39,596 nt of DNA from Gammaproteobacteria bacterium (GTDB taxonomy: Bacteria > Pseudomonadota > Gammaproteobacteria > Pseudomonadales > Azotimanducaceae), in NCBI GenBank assembly GCA_016874135.1, contig VGVE01000020.1:1-39596 (forward strand). The letters run 5' to 3'. Below the pieces are notes generated by a model. The model made no database searches. It was given only the letters and a program-made list of their open reading frames with translations, and was not told the DNA's origin. A program made the translations under genes and the position numbers. Positions 10,481 to 19,441 of the stretch are shown piece after piece (position 1 is the stretch's first letter; each line of letters starts with the position of its first letter).

Positions 10481-11911
10481 ATGACGCTGCCCGAGCTTGG
10501 CGAGAGCATAGGGCGCATGACGGACTGGGAAGCTCTGGTTTTGACGGCTTCCTACTTGCTCCTGGGGGCTGCTGCGGGCGCCCACGCGTTGCTCAACAGG
10601 CCGGAACCCCGTGCGGCACAGGTCTGGCTGATCATCTGTCTCTTCCTGCCTATCCTCGGGGCGACGGCCTATTTCGCGTTTGGCGTCAATCGCATCCATA
10701 CGCGGGCGAAAAAGCTGCACGAACCGGCTCGATGAAGCGGCCGAAGCGACCATGAACTGTCCCTCGAAGCCCTGCGACGGTATGGGCCCTACCTTGTCAT
10801 CGGCAATCGTGTCGCTGATCTGCCGGCGCGGGAAGGCAACAGCGTCGATATCCTGTTCAACGGCGATGACGCCTATCCAGCCATGCTCGACGCCATCGGG
10901 CAGGCGCAAAGACGAGTCTTGCTCTGTTCTTACATCTTTGACAACGACGCCACCGGCAAGGCATTTGTTGCGGCACTTGAAGCGGCTGTCCGGCACGGTG
11001 TCGAAGTCCGGGTGTTGGTTGACGCGATTGGCGAGCTCTATTCCTGGCCACGGATTTCGCGGGCGTTGAAGGCCGCCGGAATTCCACATCGGCGGTTTCT
11101 GCCGCCGCGCTGGTTCCCGCCATTCGGCTACGTAAATCTGCGCACTCATCGCAAACTGCTGATCGTTGACGGCACGACCGGCTTCTGTGGCGGTATGAAC
11201 ATCGGTGATCGGCACGCCACCACGGAGTCCGGCGATCGTGAGGCGGATGACATCCACTTCCGGCTTGTCGGTCCCGTGGTCGATGATCTGGAGTGGCTGT
11301 TCCTCGACGACTGGCGCTTTGCGTCGGGGGAAGTACTTGAGCCCCTTCCGGTTGGTGCAGTCGAAGGTGATGTCCTCTGCCGTCTGGTCTCTGGCGGGCC
11401 GAATGAAGACCTCGACAGGCTCCTCTTCATCAACCATGGAGCGATTGACAGTACCCATGAGAGCATCCTGATCATGACGCCCTACTTCCTACCGGAGCGT
11501 GACCTGATCGTGGCGTTACAAACGGCGGCGCTGCGCGGCGTTGAAGTGAAGATTGTTGTCCCACATCGCAGCAACCTGCCCTATGTGGACTGGGCCATGC
11601 AGCACTGGTTGCCACAGTTGCTGGCGCAAGGCGTACGGGTTTTCAGACGACCGCTGTTTTCGCACGCCAAACTGCTGGTGGTGGACAGCCGTTATGCGCT
11701 GATCGGCAGTGCTAACCTCGATCCGCGCAGTCTGCGCCTCAACTTTGAAGTGGGTGTTGAAATCTTCGATACCACGGTTGCAGAAGCGCTCGAAATGGTA
11801 ATCCGCTCAGTGACCACGACAGGGGAGGTCAGCATTCCGGCCCTGATGTCCAGGGGTCGGTTGCGTCGGTTGCGGGATGCGACGGTGGCCCTATTTACGC
11901 CCTATCTTTGA
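10481..11911 (+). pseudogene. cls: Cardiolipin synthase, interrupted by an in-frame TGA
   Basis: Phospholipase D-family enzyme that makes cardiolipin in the inner membrane. The part from ATG 10481 encodes an N-terminal PLDNuc region with two membrane helices (about 20-38 and 47-67) and FGVNRIHTRAKKL, then stops at TGA 10733-10735. The same frame continues without further stops (SGRSDHELSLEALRRYGPYL and on) to 11911 and has both HKD motifs: HRKLLIVDGTTGFCGGMN and HAKLLVVDSRYALIGSAN. Frame preservation on both sides points to a single substitution (for example CGA to TGA) in the linker, or a sequencing error. If real, the catalytic part could only start at an internal codon such as ATG 10883, without the membrane anchor. 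It lies 25 bases after thrS, probably in the same transcript, and its end overlaps the convergent opdB by 10 bases. Confidence 0.8.
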
Positions 11912-14055
11912 GCGCCGACCGGAGTATCGAATGTAGTGAGCAGAAACGCGTACTCCTCGGCATCTTCCCGCAGGGATTCAAAGCGACCACTCTTGCCACC
12001 GTGCCCCGCCCCCATATTGGTCTTGAGCAGCAGAAGGTTCTTGTCAGTCTTCATCGCCCGCAGTTTCGCCACCCACTTGGCCGGCTCCCAGTAGGTTACT
12101 CGCGGATCATTCAGGCCGGCAGTGACCAGCAGTGGCGGATAGGCCTGTGCTTTGACGTTGTCGTAGGGGCTGTAGCTCTGGATGGTCTCGAACGCTGTCT
12201 TGTCAGTGATCGGATTGCCCCACTCCTGCCATTCCATGGGTGTGAGCGGCAGGGAGGCATCGAGGATGGTGTTGAGGACGTCCACGAAGGGCACGTGAGC
12301 GGCCACAGCTCCATAGAGATCCGGCGCCTGGTTGACGATGGCACCCATCAGTTCGCCGCCCGCAGATCCGCCTGAAGCGGTAACCCGCCCGGGTTGGGCA
12401 CAACCTTCTGCGATCAGGAACCGGGTGACATCCACGAAGTCATTGAAGGTGTTGGCGCGTTTTTCGAGTTTGCCGTCGAGGTACCAGTGATACCCGAGGT
12501 CATCGCCGCCGCGGATGTGGGCGATGGCGTAGGCAAAGCCTCGATCCAGCAACGACAGGCGATTGGCGGAAAAACCCGGGGGATAAGCAAATCCATAGGC
12601 GCCGTAGCCATAGAGATGAACTTTGCCACTGCCATCTTTCCGGAAATTCTTGTGGTACACGATGGATACGGGCACCGCGACCCCATCCCGTGCGGTGGCT
12701 GTCAATCGTTCCGTCACGTACTGCGAAGGGTCATAGCCGCTCGGAATTTCGCGCACCTTCAGCGACTCAAGTCGGCGGGTATCGAGGTGGTAATCGAATG
12801 TGGTGTTCGGTGTCACCATCGACTGGTAATCGATACGCAGGGTGGAGGTCTGATATTCCGGGTTGCTGGCGAGCGTGGCGATATAACTCGCTTCCGGAAA
12901 CGCCACGTGGTGTTCGCCGCCCTGGTAATCCCGGACCCGGATCTGGGACAACCCGCGTATCCGTTCCTGGATGACGAGCATCCCTGCAAATGTGGTGACC
13001 TCCTGGAGGTAATGATCATCGCTGCCGGCGATGAGTTCCTGCCAGGCATCGGGTGTTTGAACCGGAGCGGTCACGATGCGAAAGTTTGGATGCGTGTCGT
13101 TGACGCGGATGTAGAGCGTCCCGTCGTGTTCATCAAGGTCGTATTCATGGCCCTGCGTACGTTTGGAGACGAGCACCGGTGTCGCCTTAAAGTTGTCCGT
13201 CGGCAGCAGATACAACTCGTTGGTGACGTGATCACCGGTCGCGATCACCGCGAACTTGCGTGACTGGGTTTGTTCGACTGATACATTGAATTCTTCGGCG
13301 GCTTCTACATAGAGCACCGTATCCGCGGATTGTGGATCGCCAAGCCGATGTAGCCAGATCTTTTTCGAGCGCCAGTTTGCGTCTGAGTCGGTGTAGAGAA
13401 AACTCGCGCTGTCGGCTGACCACACCAGACCGTCGCGCCAGTTCTCAAGCGAATCGGCCAGCAGCTCACCCGTTACAAGGTTTCTGACCTTGAGCACATA
13501 TCGCTCCGAACCGCTGTCATCAACGCCATAGGCCAGGAGTTTGCCGTCGGGGCTGACAGAAAGGCCGCCGAGCGCAAAGTACTCATGGCCTTTGGCGAGT
13601 GCCGGCTCGTCCAGGATCACTTCGGTTGCCCCGCCGTTGGCGGGTTTGCGGTACCAAGTGCGGTACTCGGCACCTTCGGCGTACGCCCACCAGTAGAGCC
13701 AGTCACCGTCCTTCTGTGGAACGCTGCTGTCATCTTCCTTCACGCGACCACGGAATTCGGAGTAGAGCGTATCGATCAGTGTGGCGTGTGGCGCCATCTG
13801 CGCTTCGAAGTAACGGTTTTCGGCTTCGAGATAGGCGAGCACATCCGGGTCATCCACTTCGGGGTAACCGGCATCACGCAGCCACGCCCAGGGATCGGAA
13901 ACGGTAATGCCGTGATGCGTGTAGGTGTGCTCCCGGGTTGCAGCAACGGGTGGATTGAGTGCTTGTGGCATGGTCGAGGTATCAGCAGGTGGAGACGGTT
14001 CCGTGCAAGCGGCGTTGAGTAGTGCCAAAGAGATCAGAACGATGGATCGGTACAT
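11902..14055 (-). CDS. Oligopeptidase B-like S9A serine peptidase, lipoprotein
   Basis: Cleaves short peptides, typically after Arg or Lys. The 717-residue product has an N-terminal signal with a lipobox-like LLNAAC, predicting a lipid-anchored envelope protein, unlike cytosolic E. coli PtrB. A beta-propeller region (about 60-430) precedes the alpha/beta hydrolase domain, in which the triad is visible: Ser564 in GGSAGGE, Asp650 in LNDPRV, His685 in GAGHGGKSGR. LYGYGAYG and HIRGGDDLG are also family signatures. It follows prc on the same strand with an 85-base gap, so the two proteases may be cotranscribed. Prolyl oligopeptidase is the alternative, but the AGHGGKSGR ending and overall length fit oligopeptidase B better. 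Intact. Confidence 0.9.
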   Translation of the reverse strand: MYRSIVLISLALLNAACTEPSPPADTSTMPQALNPPVAATREHTYTHHGITVSDPWAWLRDAGYPEVDDPDVLAYLEAENRYFEAQMAPHATLIDTLYSEFRGRVKEDDSSVPQKDGDWLYWWAYAEGAEYRTWYRKPANGGATEVILDEPALAKGHEYFALGGLSVSPDGKLLAYGVDDSGSERYVLKVRNLVTGELLADSLENWRDGLVWSADSASFLYTDSDANWRSKKIWLHRLGDPQSADTVLYVEAAEEFNVSVEQTQSRKFAVIATGDHVTNELYLLPTDNFKATPVLVSKRTQGHEYDLDEHDGTLYIRVNDTHPNFRIVTAPVQTPDAWQELIAGSDDHYLQEVTTFAGMLVIQERIRGLSQIRVRDYQGGEHHVAFPEASYIATLASNPEYQTSTLRIDYQSMVTPNTTFDYHLDTRRLESLKVREIPSGYDPSQYVTERLTATARDGVAVPVSIVYHKNFRKDGSGKVHLYGYGAYGFAYPPGFSANRLSLLDRGFAYAIAHIRGGDDLGYHWYLDGKLEKRANTFNDFVDVTRFLIAEGCAQPGRVTASGGSAGGELMGAIVNQAPDLYGAVAAHVPFVDVLNTILDASLPLTPMEWQEWGNPITDKTAFETIQSYSPYDNVKAQAYPPLLVTAGLNDPRVTYWEPAKWVAKLRAMKTDKNLLLLKTNMGAGHGGKSGRFESLREDAEEYAFLLTTFDTPVGAQR

Positions 14056-14140
14056 GAAAGGCCCGGGGTGCTAGCAATCGGGCAGAATGCCTGCGAGCCG
14101 GTGCGCAGGCAATCAAGCAGCATCCACTCAGGGGTGGGGA

Positions 14141-16318
14141 TCAACCCTCGTCGATGCTGCGATCCTTGCGAGGTGCGGGGGTCAGGCCTTCGACCTGCGC
14201 CACTTGACGCGTGAGGTTCATGAAATCCACCAGAATCAGACCCGTTTCCCGCAGGAGTGCGTCATCTTCGGGCGGCGGTTTTTCCTCTTCGGCAGCAGCT
14301 TCTGCTTCTTTTTCGAGTTCTTCGAGGGAGGCCAGCGGGGGTTTGCCTTTGATCTTGCGCAGGTCGTTCTCAAGGGTGAGATGCCAGGCGTCTTCCGTAG
14401 TCTGTTCCTTGCGACGAACCGCTTCGTTGAGCGACATGTGCGTGCGCGCGCTAGTTTCTTCCGCCTTGGCCATGAGGTCACGCAGGTATTCGAAGTCCGG
14501 ATCAGTCGCGACGCGGCGTTCGTGCAGTGATTTGAGTTGTGGCAGCACTTCCTGCATGTCGCCATACCGTCGATAGAGTGCCGGCTGGATCATGTCCCAG
14601 GGCAAGGCGTCATCCAAGCTTGACTCGCCAATCAGATTTGTGTCGTAGAGCTCCGGCAGGTCAAGGTCCGGCAATACACCTTGGTGCTGGGTCGACTGAC
14701 CAGAGATCCGGTAAAATTTCGCCTGGGTGATCTTGATCTGGCCGCGATGCAGGGGGACGAGGGTTTGTACTGTGCCCTTGCCGAAAGTTTGACTACCGAC
14801 AACGAGACCACGTCCGTAGTCCTGGATCGCACCGGCGAAGATCTCGGATGCCGATGCTGATAGCCGGTTAACCATGACTGCCATCGGGCCGGTCCAGGCG
14901 ACTGTGCTGTCGTTGTCCACGTAGACATTGGCACTGCGCCGCGCTGTTTTCACTTGCACGGTGGGCCCGGTTTCGATGAACAGCCCAGTCAGGGAATCGG
15001 CTTCCTGCAACGATCCGCCACCGTTGTTGCGCAGGTCGACGATGAGCGCCTGTGCTCCCTCCGCCTTTAGCTCGCCGATCAGCCGGGCCACGTCCCGGGT
15101 GGTCGACTTGTAGTTCGAATCACCCTCGGACTGCGCCTTGAAGTCCGCATAAAAGGTCGGGATCTCGAGGATGCCCACCTTGTAGGGTTTTCCTTTCTGG
15201 TTCAGCGTCAGGAGCTTCTTCTGTGCAGCCTGTTCTTCGAGCTGCACGGTATTACGAATGATGCTGACGATCCGCGCCGGTGCAGTTTCGCCCTCTTTCG
15301 GCAGTACTTCGAGCCGCACTGTTGACCCTTTTGGCCCGCGGATCAGTTCCACCACATCGTCCAGCCGCCAACCGACAACGTCGATGAGCGGGCCGCTGCC
15401 ACCCTGGCCGACACTGATGATCCGTTCCGCAGGCTTGAGGTTGCCTGCCTTGTCGGCAGGACCCGCGGGTACGAGGCGTACGACGGAGGTGTAGTCATCC
15501 TCACTCTGCAACACGGCCCCGATGCCCTCGAGGGACAACGACATGTTGATGTCGAAGTTTTGTGAGGTACGCGGCGAGAAGTACTGGGTGTGCGGATCAA
15601 ACGAACTCGCGAAGGCGTTGATATAGATCTGGAATACATCCTCGCTCTTGGTCTGCAGGGTCTGCTTCAGCCGGTTCCGATAACGCTTGCCGAGTACTTC
15701 GACGATTTCGGCGACGGGTTTGTCGTTGAGCTTCATGGCCAGCGCCGCTGATTTCAGTCGTTTGCGCCAGAGGTCATCCAGTTCAGCACGGTTGCGAGCC
15801 CAGACGGCATCCTTGCGTTCGATCTCTATGGATTCATCGGCGTTGAAATCGTAGGTGGCGAGTTTTGTTTCGATTTCCCGGACCAGGAAGTTCAGGCGGT
15901 CGATCTGTCGGTCCTGGTAAATGTTGAAGATCGCGTAGGCGGGCTTGATGTCGTTGCGCTTCAGCGAGTCGTCAAGAGAATAGCGGTAGGTTTCGAGCGA
16001 CTGCATGTCCGTCTGCAGGAAATACATCCGCTGGTTGTCGAGGCTTTCGATGTACTTGTCGAACACTTCGCTCGACAGGGCGTCGTCGATGTCCTTGCGC
16101 AGATAGTGACTGTTGCGCATCTGCTCAACGATAAGAACGCTCGTCTTTTCGTGAACGGCGAGTGGCTTGAGCGGTACGGGTACAGCCGGGGCAGAAGGTG
16201 CGACCGGAGCCGCCGGTACGACAGTCGTCGGAGTAGCGACTTTGTCAGCAAGAATCGGCGTGGCGATCCCGCACAGCAGTGCGCCTGTGATCACGATGCC
16301 CTTGTGCAACAGCTTCAT
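14141..16318 (-). CDS. prc: Tail-specific periplasmic protease Prc (S41)
   Basis: Serine/lysine-dyad protease that degrades periplasmic proteins with non-polar C-termini and trims envelope proteins. The 725-residue product starts with a signal peptide (MKLLHKGIVITGALLCGIAT, then PILA). N-terminal helical domain (about 70-230) with HYLRKDIDDALSSEVFDKYI, PDZ domain (about 235-330) and S41 core: nucleophile in NRLSASASEIFAGAI and general-base Lys in TFGKGTVQT. A DUF3340-type tail follows with long acidic and charged helices. ATG 16318 is chosen because AGGAGG (minus strand, plus 16330-16335) sits 11 bases before it and gives a proper signal peptide; an in-frame ATG at 16384 would add 22 residues ahead of it. 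Slightly longer than E. coli Prc. Upstream of opdB, possibly one transcript. Confidence 0.95.
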   Translation of the reverse strand: MKLLHKGIVITGALLCGIATPILADKVATPTTVVPAAPVAPSAPAVPVPLKPLAVHEKTSVLIVEQMRNSHYLRKDIDDALSSEVFDKYIESLDNQRMYFLQTDMQSLETYRYSLDDSLKRNDIKPAYAIFNIYQDRQIDRLNFLVREIETKLATYDFNADESIEIERKDAVWARNRAELDDLWRKRLKSAALAMKLNDKPVAEIVEVLGKRYRNRLKQTLQTKSEDVFQIYINAFASSFDPHTQYFSPRTSQNFDINMSLSLEGIGAVLQSEDDYTSVVRLVPAGPADKAGNLKPAERIISVGQGGSGPLIDVVGWRLDDVVELIRGPKGSTVRLEVLPKEGETAPARIVSIIRNTVQLEEQAAQKKLLTLNQKGKPYKVGILEIPTFYADFKAQSEGDSNYKSTTRDVARLIGELKAEGAQALIVDLRNNGGGSLQEADSLTGLFIETGPTVQVKTARRSANVYVDNDSTVAWTGPMAVMVNRLSASASEIFAGAIQDYGRGLVVGSQTFGKGTVQTLVPLHRGQIKITQAKFYRISGQSTQHQGVLPDLDLPELYDTNLIGESSLDDALPWDMIQPALYRRYGDMQEVLPQLKSLHERRVATDPDFEYLRDLMAKAEETSARTHMSLNEAVRRKEQTTEDAWHLTLENDLRKIKGKPPLASLEELEKEAEAAAEEEKPPPEDDALLRETGLILVDFMNLTRQVAQVEGLTPAPRKDRSIDEG

Positions 16319-16840
16319 TTGACTGCGAACCTCCTGAATTCGGTTCTCACGTCGCGGACGAGTCGTTTCGCCGGGAGTGCTCACCGTACCTGTAATCAGA
16401 GTGTGCCACGGAATCTACCCGCGACACCAAGTGCGGTTGGCGCGCACGACAGCAAGCCGGGCAATAGGCTGGAGACATGGAAGTAGTCCGGATGCGTGTG
16501 AGCACGATTGCCTGACGCGCATGGGTTGAAGCCGGTGGTACTGCCATACCCCCCTCTTTTCCCTCGAGGGTTCCCGTGGAGAGTTCCCGTCGAGAGTTGC
16601 CAGTCGCAAGTTGCCTTCCCTCCGGTCGCCCGGTAGTGGTGATTCCGTGAGCCAGCGTGTAGGGTGCATCCGCCTGTTCAACCGCAGCTTAACACCAGCC
16701 TTTCGGCGGGCTGTTTGAACAATGTAACCCGTGGCCGAAATGGCACTCTCGACGAGACATCCAGAGCCAGGGCCTGGTCCGCGGAGTGACGCAGAACAGC
16801 ACACGCATGACTCTGACTCTGACACTACAATGGAGTTCCC
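16319..16840. other. Divergent intergenic region between prc and the FKBP gene
   Basis: About 520 bases without a supportable gene; open frames here have atypical composition and no recognisable similarity. It should hold the promoters of prc and the FKBP gene, but I could not pick clear boxes. It contains a short degenerate tandem repeat, listed separately. Confidence 0.5.
16566..16615. repeat. Degenerate 13-base tandem repeat
   Basis: GAGGGTTCCCGTG (16566-16578), GAGAGTTCCCGTC (16579-16591), GAGAGTTGCCAGT (16592-16604) and a weaker copy ending GCAAGTTGCC (16606-16615): three to four diverged 13-base units. Probably slippage-derived; no function is evident. Confidence 0.6.
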
Positions 16841-17593
16841 ATGTTTTTGAATTCAGTACCGGATGATTCGCCTGTGCGGATTCGCCCGGCGTTTCGGTTC
16901 CTCCCCCGATTCGCGCGTTGCATGGCGGCACTCGCCGTCACCTGCCTGTTGGTACCACAGGTCTACGCGGCACCCTCCAACATCCTACTCGAGACGGATA
17001 TCAAGAGGGCGAGTTATCTGATCGGGTACCGGGCTGCACTGCAGGTGACGCAGCAGGTTGGACCGGTAGTGGACACCGCAACCGCACAAGCAGGCTTTGC
17101 TGATGCGTTGATGCAGGCGCCACGACGTGTGGATGACACCCAGACGCGTCTGGCCTTTGAAGCCTTGGGCAAGGCGATCGAAGCCCGCAATGCAGCGGCA
17201 GGTCAGGCTGCGTCGTCAGCGGGTGATCCGTTCAGGGCAGCAAATGCCAAAAAAGCCGGGGTGAAAGTCACAGCCTCTGGACTCCAGTACGAAGTGCTCA
17301 AGGCTGGAACGGGAGCCAAGCCGACGGCTGAGCAGACCGTGAGCGTGCACTACACCGGTACACTCGTGGATGGCACTGTGTTCGACAGCTCCGTGCAGCG
17401 CGGCCAGCCAGCGGAGTTTCCCGTGAACCGGGTGATCCAGGGTTGGGTCGAAGCCCTGCAGCTCATGTCAGTGGGTTCGAAGTGGCGTCTGGTGATTCCG
17501 CCGGCAATCGCTTACGGCGCCAACGGTGCACCGCCGGACATTCCTCCGAACGCCACGCTGGTGTTCGAAGTTGAACTGCTAGGAATCAAATAG
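16841..17593 (+). CDS. FKBP-type peptidyl-prolyl isomerase, exported (Mip/FkpA type)
   Basis: Catalyses cis-trans isomerisation of proline bonds and helps fold envelope proteins. The 250-residue product has a long N-terminal signal region (CMAALAVTCLLVPQVYA, cleavage about residue 44), an FKBP_N helical dimerisation domain (SYLIGYRAALQV onward, about 50-115) and a C-terminal FKBP domain (about 140-250) with SVHYTGTLVDGTVFDSS, VIQGWVEALQLMSVGSKW and IPPAIAYGANGAPPDIPPNA. GGAG lies eight bases before ATG 16841; an internal ATG (16922) would also give a signal peptide. The next gene begins 40 bases downstream on the same strand. Mip, FkpA and FklB share this layout, so the exact name is left open. 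Confidence 0.92.
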   Translation: MFLNSVPDDSPVRIRPAFRFLPRFARCMAALAVTCLLVPQVYAAPSNILLETDIKRASYLIGYRAALQVTQQVGPVVDTATAQAGFADALMQAPRRVDDTQTRLAFEALGKAIEARNAAAGQAASSAGDPFRAANAKKAGVKVTASGLQYEVLKAGTGAKPTAEQTVSVHYTGTLVDGTVFDSSVQRGQPAEFPVNRVIQGWVEALQLMSVGSKWRLVIPPAIAYGANGAPPDIPPNATLVFEVELLGIK

Positions 17594-17633
17594 CGGCGTG
17601 GTCCTTTGTGATTGGCCAGACGGGTTGACCTGA

Positions 17634-18053
17634 GTGCCTGACCAGAAAGGGAGCCCTTCCACACCGAAGACCAGCGAATCGGGCCGAAGCGGTTCTGCTC
17701 CCGGTCCGGATTCCTACCGCTATCGTTACCGGGAGAAGCCGGATGCGGATCGGGCGTCACCGCTGAAGCTGGCGGCAATCACCCGCACCGTTGTGCTCGC
17801 CTCCATTGCGTTCGGCGCCATCCTGCTCTATCTGGTGCGTGACCTCGGCATGGATGGTGGCGAGCTGCTCGAGTACGCGAAGTCGGCGCTCGTGTTCATC
17901 GGAACGTTCCTGGTCGGCGGTATTGTGCTTGGGGCATTGATTGTGATTGTGCGTCGGCTGATCTCCCGACCAGCAGCGCCGAATCGCTTCAGTGCAGCGC
18001 AGTCAGAACACGATCCAGACGTGGAACAAAGGCGTTCTCGTAATCCAGACTGA
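17634..18053 (+). CDS. Small two-helix membrane protein, unknown
   Basis: Not recognised. The 139-residue product starts at GTG 17634 and has a hydrophilic N-terminal 45 residues rich in Ser, Pro and charged groups, two membrane helices (TVVLASIAFGAILLYLV, about 50-66, and ALVFIGTFLVGGIVLGALIV, about 85-104), then a basic tail starting RRLISR that should face the cytosol. It follows the FKBP gene by 40 bases and may be cotranscribed. Its last 65 bases overlap the convergent lepB remnant, so the tail sequence is partly dictated by that gene or has been extended into it. No catalytic motif seen. Confidence 0.55.
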   Translation: MPDQKGSPSTPKTSESGRSGSAPGPDSYRYRYREKPDADRASPLKLAAITRTVVLASIAFGAILLYLVRDLGMDGGELLEYAKSALVFIGTFLVGGIVLGALIVIVRRLISRPAAPNRFSAAQSEHDPDVEQRRSRNPD

Positions 18054-18722
18054 ATACGACCGACAACGCCTTGCCGACTGTCCGGCTGCGATCGACGAAA
18101 CCGAAGTGTCGGGAATCGAAGCTTTCATGACGGTTGTTACCCATCATGAGGTAGGCACCCGGTGGCACGGTCAAAGGGCCGAAGCCCTGTTAGATGCTGG
18201 CCCCACTCAATGCGATGAGATGGCGGTGACCGGCGATGTCCTCTTCGATCTGCTGACGGTTGTCTTCTGCCCCGGCAATAGCATACCGGGCCGCATGACC
18301 ACTGATCACCAGCACATCGCCACTGAGCGCAACCCGATCCCCGGCAAAGCGATGACCCGTTTGACGTAAAGCCTGTCTTCCACCGGTGAACGGAACGCAA
18401 CGATATCGCCTCGCGCGGGGTCTGCGCGCCGCACAAGTGAAATCTGCGTGAACGGTAACCGGATGTCGTAGGCGCGCTTGTCCACGGCAATGTGGTCACC
18501 TACCGCAATGGTGGGCGCCATCGAGCCAGTCGGAACATGGTTCCAGTCGAATACCACGCTGCGAAAGGCGAGCAGCGTGGCGAGAAACATCAGGAAGGGG
18601 ATGACGGTTAGTCTGACACCGGTTTGTGTAGCTTCTCGGCCGTGCAGATCAGCACCTGGATCAAGCGGCAGGTCTTGCTCATCGGTGCTCGCAAGGCCGG
18701 GTATGGGTGGACTGGTGCGCAA
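17989..18722 (-). pseudogene. lepB: Signal peptidase I, frameshifted and interrupted
   Basis: Membrane-bound peptidase that removes Sec and Tat signal peptides. The 5' part encodes a membrane segment (VIPFLMFLATLLAFRSVVFDW), catalytic Ser67 in VPTGSMAPT and catalytic Lys121 in YVKRVIALPG. At the C run 18339-18342 (G run on the coding strand) one base appears to be missing, because family sequence resumes in the next frame as DRVALSGDVLVISG. That frame then meets TAA at plus 18190-18192, after which similarity continues as GPLTVPPGAYLMMGNNRHES and DSRHFGFVDRSRTVGKALSV to the end. The box near GNNRHES is normally GDNRDNS. Usual neighbours lepA and rnc are absent, so this is probably a second copy that has decayed; a homopolymer sequencing error would explain the frameshift but not the stop. 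Confidence 0.85.
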
Positions 18723-18968
18723 ACTTCGGCTCCAGGAACATCTTCGGTTCTGACCGTTGCCGCAGCGCTACAGGTGGCTGTCGGCTTCGGACCATCAGTT
18801 TGTGATGGTACGCACAAAACGGGATTGGGGTGTTCACGCCCCCGGTGCGGTTGTTGCCGGGATGTCTGGATTGTCTGGCGAATGTGACGAACACGGGCAC
18901 AGCTGTGGCTCTGCCTGATGTGTGGGCAGCGGTCTAAGCGCGACTAGACCGGCCTGCGACCGGCGCTG

Positions 18969-19256
18969 TTAGTGGCGATGGGTTTCCTGCATGCGGGCGA
19001 GTGCTTCCGGTGTAGCGTCCTTCTGGTGTTTCGATTTCCATTCGCTGTAGGGCATGCCGTAAACCCGTTCTCTGGCGAGTTCGTAGTCGATGGTCTCGCC
19101 GGCCTCTGCAGCAGCGGCGACATACCACTTGGCGAGGCAGTTGCGGCAGAAACCTGCCAGGTTCATCAGATCGATGTTCTGCACATCCTTGTTGTCGTCG
19201 AGGTGGGCCAGCAGGCGCCGAAAGACAGCAGCTTCAAGTTCAGTGGTGGTTGGCAT
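18969..19256 (-). CDS. DUF1244 family protein
   Basis: Small conserved cytosolic protein of unknown function. The 95-residue product carries the family core nearly unchanged: FRRLLAHL, then DVQNIDLMNLAGFCRNCLAK, then RERVYGMPYSEWK. The two Cys of FCRNC may bind metal, an inference. ATG 19256 is chosen because the family begins about here; the open frame upstream (to 19394) has unrelated low-quality sequence. It stands alone, divergent from the TerC-family gene 185 bases away. The 246 bases between it and lepB hold nothing recognisable. Confidence 0.9.
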   Translation of the reverse strand: MPTTTELEAAVFRRLLAHLDDNKDVQNIDLMNLAGFCRNCLAKWYVAAAAEAGETIDYELARERVYGMPYSEWKSKHQKDATPEALARMQETHRH

Positions 19257-19441
19257 GGCAAATCGGCTCCATTCATTCGGGATCGAGGGTCTGCCGTGAT
19301 GATAGGTCCACGACGGGCACGAGGGAATCGTTGAACAGCGGGCCCGCAGCTGTGTATCACCGGTGCGTGTCGAGCCCGCCCGGTGCGATGCCATCCGGAA
19401 TTACCGTAAGCTCTGAGTATTCGACCGGATAAACGACACAG

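Noticed and set aside
10728..10760. Double frameshift in cls through the RLDEAAEAT reading
   Set aside because: Frame is identical on both sides of the TGA, so one substitution is simpler than two compensating indels, although the alternative reading is not absurd.
9265..11458. Long minus-strand frames opposite thrS and cls (9265-10155 and 10310-11458)
   Set aside because: No motif or signal peptide; they mirror well-supported plus-strand coding.
12394..13263. Long plus-strand frame inside opdB
   Set aside because: Antisense to the peptidase coding sequence, with no recognisable domain.
16566..16615. Possible CRISPR array
   Set aside because: Units of 13 bases are directly adjacent and diverged, with no unique spacers.
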